A stretch of DNA of 64,000 bases from positions 2,232,001 through 2,296,000 of the forward strand of contig OZ244173.1 in NCBI GenBank assembly GCA_965216515.1, in the 5' to 3' direction. This document shows, in pieces, positions 54,681 through 62,702 of the stretch. The notes beneath the pieces are model-generated. The model had not been told where the DNA came from, ran no database searches, and worked only from the letters and a program-made list of their open reading frames with translations. This DNA is from CAXMRP01 sp965216515 (lineage in GTDB: Bacteria > Pseudomonadota > Alphaproteobacteria > Rhizobiales > Afifellaceae). A program made the translations under genes and the position numbers. Position 1 is the first letter of the stretch, and every line of letters starts with the position of its first letter.

Positions 54681-55628
54681 CTATTCGCCAATTGTCTCGT
54701 CGGCATGGCGTTTGTGCGCGACCAGGGCCATCAGGCGCCGGTCGCGCCAGGTCTGCCGATCGATCAGCGCCGTATCGGCAAGCCGCTTCCGCCGGGCAGC
54801 CTCGATTGTCTCCATCACCGGGCCCGCCCAATCGACCCGCCTCTGGGTCTGATTGAAAATGTTCTCGTAGATGCCCTGATACCGGTCCGCATAATCGCGA
54901 ATCCCGCCCGGTGCATTCAGATCGATCGTTTCAAACGGCCCCATGAAGGACCAGCGCAACGCCAATCCATCGCGAATCGCAACGTCGACATCCTCAATGG
55001 AGGCATATCCATCGGCGACAAGTCGGAAGGCTTCCTCAAGCAAGGCGCCCTGCATGCGGTTCATGATGAACCCGTCCAGCTCGCGGTTCATGACGATCGG
55101 CGCCTGCCCGCAGGCCGCGAGAAACGCCCGTGTGCGCTCCACGGTCTCCGGCGCCGTCCATGCCGCCGGCACCAGTTCGGTTGCCGGCACCAGGTAAGGC
55201 GGATTGATCGGGTGGGCCACCAGACAGCGGTGGCGGCCGGCGAGGTTTTCGGTGAAACGCGACGGCAGCAGCGCCGAAGTGGAGCTTGCGATCACCGCTT
55301 CGTCACCAGCCAGCGTGTCGAGGCGCGCAAACAGGGCGGTCTTGACGTCGAGATCCTCCGAAACGTTTTCCTGGATATGCGCGGCCCCCGACAGCGCCTC
55401 GGCCAGATCCCGCTCGATCCGGATCGAATCCAGCACCGCGCCGGCGCTCCGGCCGTTGAGAAGTTCACAAGCCTCCAGGTCGGGCAGCACCGTTCGAATG
55501 TAGTCACGCGCCGCTGCCGGCGCCGCCGGGTCGCCATCCCACAGTGCAACCCGACACCCCGCCCGCGCAAAGGTTATGGCCCAGGCCCGGCCGATGAAAC
55601 CCGATCCGACAATCGCGACATTGTTCAT
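54681..55628 (-). CDS. 3-hydroxyacyl-CoA-dehydrogenase-family enzyme, L-gulonate 3-dehydrogenase/lambda-crystallin-like
   Basis: A 315-aa NAD-dependent dehydrogenase. IVGSGFIGRAWAITFARAG is the NAD site; HIQENVSEDLDVK, SSTSALLPS, VAHPINPPYLVPATELVP and GLALRWSFMGPFETIDLNA closely parallel lambda-crystallin/L-gulonate 3-dehydrogenase. The catalytic histidine is in AHPINPP. It would oxidise a 3-hydroxy acid such as L-gulonate to the 3-keto acid, passed to the BKACE enzyme. Carnitine dehydrogenase is a less likely alternative. It starts 1 base after the SDR stop. Confidence 0.85.
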   Translation of the reverse strand: MNNVAIVGSGFIGRAWAITFARAGCRVALWDGDPAAPAAARDYIRTVLPDLEACELLNGRSAGAVLDSIRIERDLAEALSGAAHIQENVSEDLDVKTALFARLDTLAGDEAVIASSTSALLPSRFTENLAGRHRCLVAHPINPPYLVPATELVPAAWTAPETVERTRAFLAACGQAPIVMNRELDGFIMNRMQGALLEEAFRLVADGYASIEDVDVAIRDGLALRWSFMGPFETIDLNAPGGIRDYADRYQGIYENIFNQTQRRVDWAGPVMETIEAARRKRLADTALIDRQTWRDRRLMALVAHKRHADETIGE

Positions 55629-55629
55629 G

Positions 55630-56430
55630 TCAAAGCGCCTCCATGTTGCCATCGATACCGATCGACTGGCCGGAAATGTTCGCACCGGCATTGGAAAGAA
55701 GGAAGGCGACCATGTTGGCCACATCGTTCGCGGTCACCATCCGGCGCAATGATATTTTCTTCAGATAGTCGGCTTCCATGTCTTCATAGGGAATGCCCAC
55801 CTGATCGGCGCGATCCTGGATGACGCCGAACATCCGCGGTCCCTCCACGATACCCGGGCGGATGGCGTTAACCCGGATATTGTGGGGTCCGAGTTCCTTG
55901 GCGAGGCTTTCGGTGAATCCGATCAGTCCGAACTTTGCCGAAGAATAGGGTGTGCGAAATGCATATCCGAAACGGCCGGCGGCGGAAGACATCGAAACAA
56001 TCGACCCGCCACCCGCCGCCTTAAGCATCGGCACGGCGCGCCGCGCGCACAGGAACTGCCCGGTGAGACAGACATCGATGCAACGCCGCCAGTCCTTCGG
56101 GTCGATATCCTCCACCCCGCCCGTCGGCCCGGCGATGCCGGCATTGTTGATCAGCGCGTCGAGCCCGCCGAGCTGTTCGCCAACCGCGGCAAACATGCCG
56201 TCGACATCATCTTCGTCGGAAACATCGGCCCGGATTCTGCCGGCGTCGGGATGCCGCTCGCCGAAAGCATCGAGCGCCTCCTCCGACACATCGCAGACGA
56301 ACACCCGCGCCCCAAATCCTTCCAGGCATTCGGCGATTTTCAAGCCGATTCCGCCGGCCCCGGCCGTCACCAGCACACGTTGCCCGGCAAGGCCGTTGGC
56401 GAGGTCTGCGCCCGCGAGGTTTGTGGACAT
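55630..56430 (-). CDS. SDR-family oxidoreductase
   Basis: A 266-aa short-chain dehydrogenase. TAGAGGIG at about 22-29, NNAG near 90-93, the catalytic serine in MSSAAG and YSSAKFG with tyrosine and lysine, and IRPGIVEGPR downstream. The C-terminus GQSIGIDGNMEAL is typical. It directly precedes the gulonate-dehydrogenase-like gene and follows the ABC permease stop by 17 bases, so it belongs to the same catabolic operon. Probably a sugar or sugar-acid dehydrogenase. Confidence 0.9.
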   Translation of the reverse strand: MSTNLAGADLANGLAGQRVLVTAGAGGIGLKIAECLEGFGARVFVCDVSEEALDAFGERHPDAGRIRADVSDEDDVDGMFAAVGEQLGGLDALINNAGIAGPTGGVEDIDPKDWRRCIDVCLTGQFLCARRAVPMLKAAGGGSIVSMSSAAGRFGYAFRTPYSSAKFGLIGFTESLAKELGPHNIRVNAIRPGIVEGPRMFGVIQDRADQVGIPYEDMEADYLKKISLRRMVTANDVANMVAFLLSNAGANISGQSIGIDGNMEAL

Positions 56431-56447
56431 ATCCTGTTCCCCTTTGC

Positions 56448-58535
56448 CTAGCCCGCCTCACGACGGTCGCGCAGTGCGATCACCGCGCCGAGAACGACCG
56501 TGCCATAAATGATCGCACGGGTCGCATAGGGCAGCGTGGTCCCCGCCAGCAAGGTCTGCAGCGCGGTGAGAAGAAGGGCGCCGCCGAGCATCCCCAGATA
56601 GTGCCCGCGACCACCCGTGATCAATGCGCCACCGACGACCACCACTGCGATGGAGGGCAACAGATAGTCGTCGCCCATACCCAGGCTCGCCTGCCCGGAA
56701 AATCCGGTCAGCAGAATTCCGACCGTTCCCGCGCAGACGGCGGACAGGACATAGACACCGACCAGCGTTTTGCCGACCGCAATTCCCGACAGTTCGGCAA
56801 CCCGAATACCATTGCCGATGCCATACACACGCCGCCCGAACGAGGTTCTCGACAGAAAGACAACCGCGAAGACGACAAAGACGACCATGAAATAGACGAC
56901 CGGCGTCGCACCGAGCACTTTCGCAGTCATGAACCAGCGCAGAAGCGGCGAGGAAAAGCCCGCCGGCGTTCCGCCGGAGTAGATCAGCGCAGCGCCCTGC
57001 AGGAGGCCGTTCGTGGCCAGCGTGACGACGATCGGCGACAATCCGAGCCAGACGACACCAAGGCCGTTCACCAGTCCGATCAGCACCGCGACAGCCAGAA
57101 CGACCGGCAGGGCGTACAACAGGGCGACATCGGATCCCTGCACCATTCCCGCAAGAAGTATGCCGCACAGGCCGATCGTCCATGGAACCGAAAGATCCAG
57201 CCCGCCGGTTAGGATCACCGTGCCCTGGCCGAGAGCCAGAATCGCGAGAAAACTCGAAAGGACGACGAGCGAATTCCAGTACGTCCAGTTGAAGACTGCA
57301 TTGCCGAGCCAGAGCTGGGTGACGGCGATCACCAGCACCAGCGCCACGTAGGACGGAAGCGCATACCGCAGCGTCTCCCTGTGCCGGCTGAGAAATGCGG
57401 CCGGCCGCGCCGATCCGGCGACCGGTTTTCCGGCGTCCTGCATGGCCAGGCGATTGTTTCCGCCGCCGATCTGGGAAACCAGCGTACCCGCCCTGTAGGC
57501 GCGAATCCGGGTCGCCGCACCGCGTATCTGTCTGGAAAGGGCGGAATCGCGTGTCAGCGATCCGGCCAACACCGCAAGGATCAGGATCACGCCTTCGGCG
57601 ATTGTCGAGTAGTAAGCGGAGACATTCAGGACCAACAGGATATTCACGACAATCATGAGAATGTAGGCGCCGAATATGGATCCCACCGGCCCGCCGCGGC
57701 CGCCGCCGAGACGGGTTCCGCCGACGACGACAGCGGCGAATATCGACAGCAACATCGGATTTCCGACCAGCGGATCGCCGGAACCTGTTTGCGCGCTGAT
57801 GAAGACGCCGCCAAGTCCGTAGAAACCGCCGGCCGTGACATAAACGGCAAACCGGGTCCACGCGATTCGCACACCGGCCGATGCGGCCGCGTTCATGTCG
57901 CTGCCGACCGCATAGATCGCCGTCCCGAAACGCGACCGCTTGATCCAAAGCCAGACCAGACCGACAACGACCAGCAGGGCGACGGGCATCGGTATCCTGT
58001 TGGCGACGAGATCGCCCAAATAGAATCCGCCAAGAGATGGCGAAACAAAGCCGCCGGGTTTGTCCAGGATAAGCAGCGTGATGCCCTGGATGATGAACAT
58101 CGTCGACAGCGTCACGACGATCGGCTGGAGTCTGAGAAAGGCGATGAATATGCCGTTGAAGGCGCCGACGAGCATCCCGATGCCGACGCCGACGGCTGTC
58201 CACAATCCCACCGATGCCTCAAAGTCGGCCGGATCCATCGTTGTCGCCAGCACGACGTTGACCAGCGACAGGACCGCACCGGCGGAAAGGTCGAAGCCGC
58301 CCGACAGGATCACGATCGTTTCGCCGACTGCGGCCAGCGCCAGCGTCGCACCGCCGCTTGAAAGAAAGCTGACATCGAAGTAACTGAGCGGCCCGGCGCT
58401 GATCAGGTCGACGGTAAGCAGGAGAACGGCGAAGACACCGATGGCTGTCGCAACGCCGCGGGACTGGGCAAACCGAACGCCTGTGCCGGCGGCTGGCCGC
58501 ACCGATCCGCGCCCGTTGTTCGTCGCCGCACTCAT
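56448..58535 (-). CDS. ABC sugar transporter permease, fused double RbsC-type
   Basis: A 695-aa protein comprising two consecutive RbsC/BPD_transp_2 permease domains. Half 1 (about 28-330) has SGGFDLSAGAVLSL and VVVGGTRLGGGRGG; half 2 (about 390-690) has TGGLDLSVPWTIGL and VVVGGALITGGRGH. A linker of about 55 polar residues joins them. Each half alone equals a normal subunit, which usually homodimerises; here the dimer is covalent. It overlaps the ATPase gene by four bases. The start MSAATNNG was chosen; the longer frame to 58877 is antisense noise within the ATPase gene. Confidence 0.9.
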   Translation of the reverse strand: MSAATNNGRGSVRPAAGTGVRFAQSRGVATAIGVFAVLLLTVDLISAGPLSYFDVSFLSSGGATLALAAVGETIVILSGGFDLSAGAVLSLVNVVLATTMDPADFEASVGLWTAVGVGIGMLVGAFNGIFIAFLRLQPIVVTLSTMFIIQGITLLILDKPGGFVSPSLGGFYLGDLVANRIPMPVALLVVVGLVWLWIKRSRFGTAIYAVGSDMNAAASAGVRIAWTRFAVYVTAGGFYGLGGVFISAQTGSGDPLVGNPMLLSIFAAVVVGGTRLGGGRGGPVGSIFGAYILMIVVNILLVLNVSAYYSTIAEGVILILAVLAGSLTRDSALSRQIRGAATRIRAYRAGTLVSQIGGGNNRLAMQDAGKPVAGSARPAAFLSRHRETLRYALPSYVALVLVIAVTQLWLGNAVFNWTYWNSLVVLSSFLAILALGQGTVILTGGLDLSVPWTIGLCGILLAGMVQGSDVALLYALPVVLAVAVLIGLVNGLGVVWLGLSPIVVTLATNGLLQGAALIYSGGTPAGFSSPLLRWFMTAKVLGATPVVYFMVVFVVFAVVFLSRTSFGRRVYGIGNGIRVAELSGIAVGKTLVGVYVLSAVCAGTVGILLTGFSGQASLGMGDDYLLPSIAVVVVGGALITGGRGHYLGMLGGALLLTALQTLLAGTTLPYATRAIIYGTVVLGAVIALRDRREAG

Positions 58536-60073
58536 GCCACCGCTTCCGCCGCCGGTGTGTCGGCGCCCAGCGCCGCCCGCATGATGTTGTGCTCCGACAG
58601 GTCGTCGGCACCGATCTCCGCGACGACTCGTCCGCCATAGAGCACCATGACGCGATCGCACATATGCACCAGTTCGGGGATTTCCGTGGAGTGAAACAGG
58701 ATGCTGCCGCCCAGTTCGGCGAACATCCGCATCAGCACGTAAACCTCGTGCTTGGTGCCAACGTCGATCCCCCGGGTCGGATCGAACAGGAGAAGTATCC
58801 GGCTTTCCGCGAACAGCCATTTTGCCAATGCGATTTTCTGCTGGTTGCCGCCGGAAAACGCGCCGACGCGGGTCCAAAGGGCCCGGTGATCGACCTCGAC
58901 GCGATCGAAGACCCGATTGACCGCCTCGCCTTCGCGTTTCGTGTCGACCACGCCGCCGCGGCCATATCGATCGATGACCGGCAAGGAGACATTGTACCGG
59001 CCGTTGAGTTTCAGAAAGAGCGCTTCGGTCTTGCGGTCTTCGGGAAGCAGGCCAAGGGCGATGTTGGGTCTGAGCGCATCGCGCGGCGAAGTGATCGCCA
59101 CCTGGCGACCGTCGATGCGGATACAGCCCCGCCGGATTTCCCGCATGCCGAAGGACGCAAGGAACAGGTCAAGCTGGCCCATGCCCTGCAGCCCGGCCAC
59201 GCCCAGAATTTCGCCTTGTCGAAGGGAAAGGCAGGCGTCCTGAAGTTTCTTTCCGGCCGTCAGGTTCTCGACGCCGAACACCTCCGGATTTTCGCCCACA
59301 CCCTGTTCCGGGCGCGCCGGAAATGTCTGGCTGATCGAGCGGCCGATAATCATTTCGATGATCGCAGAATCGGTGAAGTCGGCGACCGCGCCGGTCGCTA
59401 TGTGTTGCCCGTTCCGCAGTACCGTGAGGTGGTCGCAAAACGCCCGCACTTCGGGCATGCGGTGCGAGATGAACAAGACGGTCACGCCGGTTTCCTTGAC
59501 GCGGCCGACGACGTCGCCAAGCCAGTCCACATCTTTGCCGGCAAGCGTCGATGTCGGCTCGTCCAGCAACAGGATTTTCGGTTTGCGGTAGATTGCCCGC
59601 GCGATCTCGATCTTTTGCTGAACCGCCAGTTCGAGATTGCCGACCTCCTGGTGCAGATCGACCTCGAAATCGAGGCCGTCGAGGAAACGGCGAACGGTCG
59701 CTTCCGCCGACCGCCGGCGGATCATGCCCGTCGGACCGGTCGGTGCATAGGGCAACAGCATGTTGTCGAGAACACTCAGATCCGGAACAAGCGTCATCTC
59801 CTGAAACGCTGTCTGGATGCCGAGGGCATGCGAAGCACGCGGGGAACGGATCGCGGCGGTCTTGCCGAAAATTTCGAAATGACCCTGATCCGGCCCGATC
59901 ATCCCCGACAAAAGCTTGACGATGGTCGACTTGCCGGCCCCGTTCTCGCCCAACAGCGCGTGGACGGTCCCCCTCTCGATTTCAAACGAGACACTGTCGA
60001 CGGCGACCGTTGCGCCAAACGCCTTTTTCAGCGCCACAACCGACACTGCCGCGGCATCGCCGGATCGCGTCAT
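58532..60073 (-). CDS. ABC sugar transporter ATP-binding protein (RbsA-type, duplicated)
   Basis: A 513-aa double ATPase. First domain: Walker A GENGAGKST, signature-like LAVQQKIEIARAI, Walker B ILLLDEPTSTL. Second domain: a degenerate Walker A (GVAGLQGMGQLDLF), which is normal for RbsA/XylG proteins, with SGGNQQKIALAKWL as signature and LLFDPTRGIDVGTK as Walker B. It energises sugar import with the fused permease and the SBP encoded upstream. The start MTRSGDAAA was preferred. Confidence 0.93.
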   Translation of the reverse strand: MTRSGDAAAVSVVALKKAFGATVAVDSVSFEIERGTVHALLGENGAGKSTIVKLLSGMIGPDQGHFEIFGKTAAIRSPRASHALGIQTAFQEMTLVPDLSVLDNMLLPYAPTGPTGMIRRRSAEATVRRFLDGLDFEVDLHQEVGNLELAVQQKIEIARAIYRKPKILLLDEPTSTLAGKDVDWLGDVVGRVKETGVTVLFISHRMPEVRAFCDHLTVLRNGQHIATGAVADFTDSAIIEMIIGRSISQTFPARPEQGVGENPEVFGVENLTAGKKLQDACLSLRQGEILGVAGLQGMGQLDLFLASFGMREIRRGCIRIDGRQVAITSPRDALRPNIALGLLPEDRKTEALFLKLNGRYNVSLPVIDRYGRGGVVDTKREGEAVNRVFDRVEVDHRALWTRVGAFSGGNQQKIALAKWLFAESRILLLFDPTRGIDVGTKHEVYVLMRMFAELGGSILFHSTEIPELVHMCDRVMVLYGGRVVAEIGADDLSEHNIMRAALGADTPAAEAVA

Positions 60074-60136
60074 ATCCACCCTCCAACCGGCCACACTGCT
60101 GTTCCGGTGCTCCGTGACGGGATGAAACGGAAAGAA

Positions 60137-60159
60137 CGGGGCGGCCAGTCGCCGCCCCG
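60137..60159 (-). terminator. GC hairpin between ABC binding-protein and ATPase genes
   Basis: Perfect 9-bp stem CGGGGCGGC / GCCGCCCCG with a 5-base loop, located just downstream of the binding-protein stop. A mildly T-rich stretch follows on the minus strand. It is likely a partial terminator or 3'-end stabiliser that raises binding-protein mRNA relative to the ATPase and permease. Confidence 0.6.
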
Positions 60160-60180
60160 CCGCTAGGCATCAAACGCCGA

Positions 60181-61305
60181 TCAAAGCTCCGGCTGGCCGA
60201 CCAGCGCCGCGGCGAAGCCGATTTCCGGTGTCGCATCGGAGAAAATCGAGGCGAACCAGCCCGGATTGGGAACGAGGGACGGGCTGAAGGCGTTGCAGCC
60301 GTTCTTCATCTCTTCCCATGTGCCTTGTTCGCAGAGCTTTATCGTCTCGTTGGTGACGATCGGCAGCGGAAGAACCGTCAGTTTCGGGACGTCTTTGCCG
60401 TCGAGGATATCAACAGCAAGTTTCAGCGCCAACCCGCCGGAATAAGGCGGCGATGCATAGGAGATCCGTGGCGCGCCGAGCGGAGCGTATGGGCTGGAAG
60501 CGCCCTCCACTTCGGTACTCGCCGGCAGCATCTGGATGCGGCCGCCATTGGCGCCCTCCCCGGCGCAGGGCAGAAGCTGATCCACCGTCTTGCCGGCCTC
60601 CAACTGCATGGCGTTGGCCGTATAACAGCCGACCTGCATCCACAGCCCGTCGATATCGTCCCAGTTCTGTGTCGCAAGGATCTTCGACAATTCGGTCCGC
60701 GCGACGGCCTGGCTCCACATGCCGACCGCTTCGCCGACGATCTTCACATCGGGATGCTTGGCGAACACTTCTTTCGCGGCTGCCGTGCGCTGGGTATCCA
60801 CAGACGTGCCCGGCACGCCGGTGATGACGAGGATATTGCCCTTGCCACCGATCTTGTCGATCAGCCATTCCGCCGTCACGCGTCCGGCTTCTTCCTGGTC
60901 GATATGCGTGTTGTAGGCGCAATCCTCTGTAATTTCCGCGTCATAGGCAAAGACCACGACGCCCTTGTCACAGGCGTTCTTCACGACCTGATTGAGCGCG
61001 GTGGGCGAGATCGGAAACGTCACGATCGCGTCGGCGCCCTGCTGCACCATGGCGTTGATCTGCTGGATTTGCCGTTGCGCGTTTGGACCGGCAACCTGAA
61101 CCTGCAGGTCGACCTTGTCCGCCAGGCTTTTGTGAGCCGCCATGGCCTTGACCATGTTGGCGGCCTCCGCCTGCCAGTCATTGCCGATATAGCTCATACT
61201 CAGGAAAATCTTGTACTTGTCCTGAGCCTGGGCGGCGCCAATCGCCAGCCCGCTGCACAACACCGCTGCCGCGGCTGCGCTCCAGCGCATTTTAGATGAC
61301 ATCAT
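60181..61305 (-). CDS. ABC sugar transporter substrate-binding protein (RbsB-type)
   Basis: A 374-aa periplasmic binding protein. The signal peptide (AAAAAVLCSGLAIGAAQA, about 9-28) precedes the Peripla_BP_4 fold: KIFLSMSYIGNDWQAEAANMVKAM, QGADAIVTFPISPTALNQVV, VVVFAYDAEI and VTGVPGTSVDTQRTAA. It binds a sugar or polyol. The first gene of the ABC/catabolic operon, read toward lower coordinates. The start could be either of two adjacent methionines (61305 or 61302). Confidence 0.92.
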   Translation of the reverse strand: MMSSKMRWSAAAAAVLCSGLAIGAAQAQDKYKIFLSMSYIGNDWQAEAANMVKAMAAHKSLADKVDLQVQVAGPNAQRQIQQINAMVQQGADAIVTFPISPTALNQVVKNACDKGVVVFAYDAEITEDCAYNTHIDQEEAGRVTAEWLIDKIGGKGNILVITGVPGTSVDTQRTAAAKEVFAKHPDVKIVGEAVGMWSQAVARTELSKILATQNWDDIDGLWMQVGCYTANAMQLEAGKTVDQLLPCAGEGANGGRIQMLPASTEVEGASSPYAPLGAPRISYASPPYSGGLALKLAVDILDGKDVPKLTVLPLPIVTNETIKLCEQGTWEEMKNGCNAFSPSLVPNPGWFASIFSDATPEIGFAAALVGQPEL

Positions 61306-61362
61306 TCCATTCCTCCAATTCCGATCGCTCAGATAAAATCGACCGAACCTTGTTTACATTTT

Positions 61363-61388
61363 TGATCATAGATCATAGATCATAATTT
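61363..61388. promoter_or_regulatory. Triple GATCATA repeat, candidate GntR operator
   Basis: Three head-to-tail copies of GATCATA (61364-61384), beginning with the palindrome TGATCA (61363-61368), lie in an AT-rich stretch upstream of the binding-protein gene. The divergent GntR gene starts 106 bases away. Probably the site by which that regulator controls the ABC operon and itself. Confidence 0.6.
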
Positions 61389-61493
61389 ACGCAAGGTGGT
61401 TTGCGACGGTTGACGAACGCGACAAAGCGAAACAAAAGCTGTTCCGGCCCGATCCGGTGTTGCTAGTCGGCGGAACAAGAAGGCTTGGTGGTT

Positions 61494-62171
61494 ATGCAGA
61501 TTTCGGCGGCAAAGCCGGATTTGAACATTGAACCGCTGCCGCGCGATACACTCCAGGAGCGTGTATACCGGCAGGTGGCTGGACTGATACTCGACGGCGG
61601 CATCGCGCCCGGGCAGCTGGTAACCATACAGGGGCTCGCCGAAGCGTTTGGCGTCAGCGCGATGCCGGTGCGCGAGGCATTGAAGCGCCTGACTGCCGCA
61701 AATGCGTTGACCGTCGTGTCCGGCCGGTCGATCGGCGTTCCGCCGCTCAATCTGGAGCGCCTGACGGACCTGCGCAACGTACGCCACGAGATTGAGGGAA
61801 CGGCAAGTTCCTGGGCTGCGTTGCGCGCCGACAAGGCGGCGATTGCCCGATTGGAGAAAGAACTGGAGCGCATGCAGCAGGCAATCGCCTCCGGCGATAC
61901 GAAAGGTTACCTGCAGGCCAACCGGGCATTTCACTTCGCGGTGTATCAATCCGCCGGTTCGCCGACATTGTTCAGTTTCATCGAGGTTCTTTGGCTTCAG
62001 ATCGGCCCCTATCTCAATTTGCTTCGCGAATCCGGCAATTACGTCTCATCGAACTTGCACCATCGGGGCGTACTGGATGCGATCGTTGACAGGAATCCGG
62101 AGGCGGCGCGGGCAGCGCTTTCCCGCGATATCGAAGATGCCTACCAGGTTCTCGTCGAGGTTCTCGGATAG
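61494..62171 (+). CDS. GntR-family transcriptional regulator (FCD subfamily)
   Basis: A 225-aa regulator. The N-terminal winged helix contains IQGLAEAFGVSAMPVREALKRLTAANAL (about 43-70). The C-terminal all-helical FCD domain (about 85-220) carries the metal/acid-binding RHEIEGTASSWAA, NRAFHFAVYQSAG and HHRGVLDAIVDRNPEAA motifs, whose Asp/His residues bind carboxylate effectors. This fits a repressor sensing a sugar acid. It is divergent from the ABC operon. ATG 61494 is preferred because AAGAAGG lies 10 bases upstream; TTG at 61485 is too close. Confidence 0.9.
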   Translation: MQISAAKPDLNIEPLPRDTLQERVYRQVAGLILDGGIAPGQLVTIQGLAEAFGVSAMPVREALKRLTAANALTVVSGRSIGVPPLNLERLTDLRNVRHEIEGTASSWAALRADKAAIARLEKELERMQQAIASGDTKGYLQANRAFHFAVYQSAGSPTLFSFIEVLWLQIGPYLNLLRESGNYVSSNLHHRGVLDAIVDRNPEAARAALSRDIEDAYQVLVEVLG

Positions 62172-62175
62172 GGGT

Positions 62176-62199
62176 CGCCGGCCACCGCCTTGGCCGGCG
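62176..62199 (+). terminator. Hairpin downstream of the GntR gene
   Basis: Perfect 9-bp stem CGCCGGCCA / TGGCCGGCG with a 6-base loop starts 5 bases after the stop codon, followed by GGTTT. Probable rho-independent-like terminator with a weak T-tract. Confidence 0.55.
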
Positions 62200-62337
62200 G
62201 GTTTCGGCGCAGCGTCCCGCTGAACGATCTCCCCGTCCCGCCAGTCTGAACAGCAGGCGAACGGGCCATTCACGGCCGGCTAATCCGACAACCGCTACAT
62301 ACCCTGCCTGTTGCCCCGCTCTGTCAGGGAGGATTGA

Positions 62338-62610
62338 ATGAACATCCGCAACATAGCGCTTCCCGCCGCCTTGGCGCTGGCGGTGGCAGGTTTTCCCGGT
62401 GCCGCTTATGCCGCCAAGGAAAAATTCGAGCGCACAAAACCGCATGTGAATGTCGGAACGATTGGCCATGTGGACCACGGCGCCTCATCCGCACAGCCGT
62501 GGCGCAAGCGACCCGGCCTGATCGTCCTCGATGAACCGGATGACACCCCATCGCCCGCTTTCGGCATGACACCGGAAAAATACAGGCAACGGTGGATCTT
62601 GTCGGAGTAG
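62338..62610 (+). CDS. Small secreted protein whose mature N-terminus copies the EF-Tu N-terminus
   Basis: A 90-aa protein with an excellent ribosome site (AGGGAGGA) before the ATG. Residues 1-25 form a signal peptide (IALPAALALAVAGFPGAAYA, AxA cleavage). Residues 26-48 read AKEKFERTKPHVNVGTIG plus HVDHG: the start of elongation factor Tu after Met removal, up to but excluding the P-loop lysine, so no GTP binding is possible. Residues 49-90 are unrelated (SSAQPWRKRPGLIVLDEPDD...) and unrecognised. The segment matches the elf18 epitope region of EF-Tu. It may be a chimera from recombination with a tuf gene, or a real secreted mimic. The function is unknown. Confidence 0.7.
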   Translation: MNIRNIALPAALALAVAGFPGAAYAAKEKFERTKPHVNVGTIGHVDHGASSAQPWRKRPGLIVLDEPDDTPSPAFGMTPEKYRQRWILSE

Positions 62611-62702
62611 CCCCGGTGGATCCCGCTTCGGTCAGGACGCGGGACGGCAAGGATCGATTTGCCCGCCGCGGCCGGAAAGGCCGGTTTTCCCCGGCCACCG
62701 CA

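Noticed and set aside
58536..58877. 114-residue N-terminal extension of the fused permease
   Set aside because: It overlaps the ATPase gene and has low-complexity Arg/Gly composition; the ATGA overlap start is better.
58589..60166. 525-codon open frame antisense to the ABC ATPase
   Set aside because: The opposite strand has all ATPase motifs; this frame has none.
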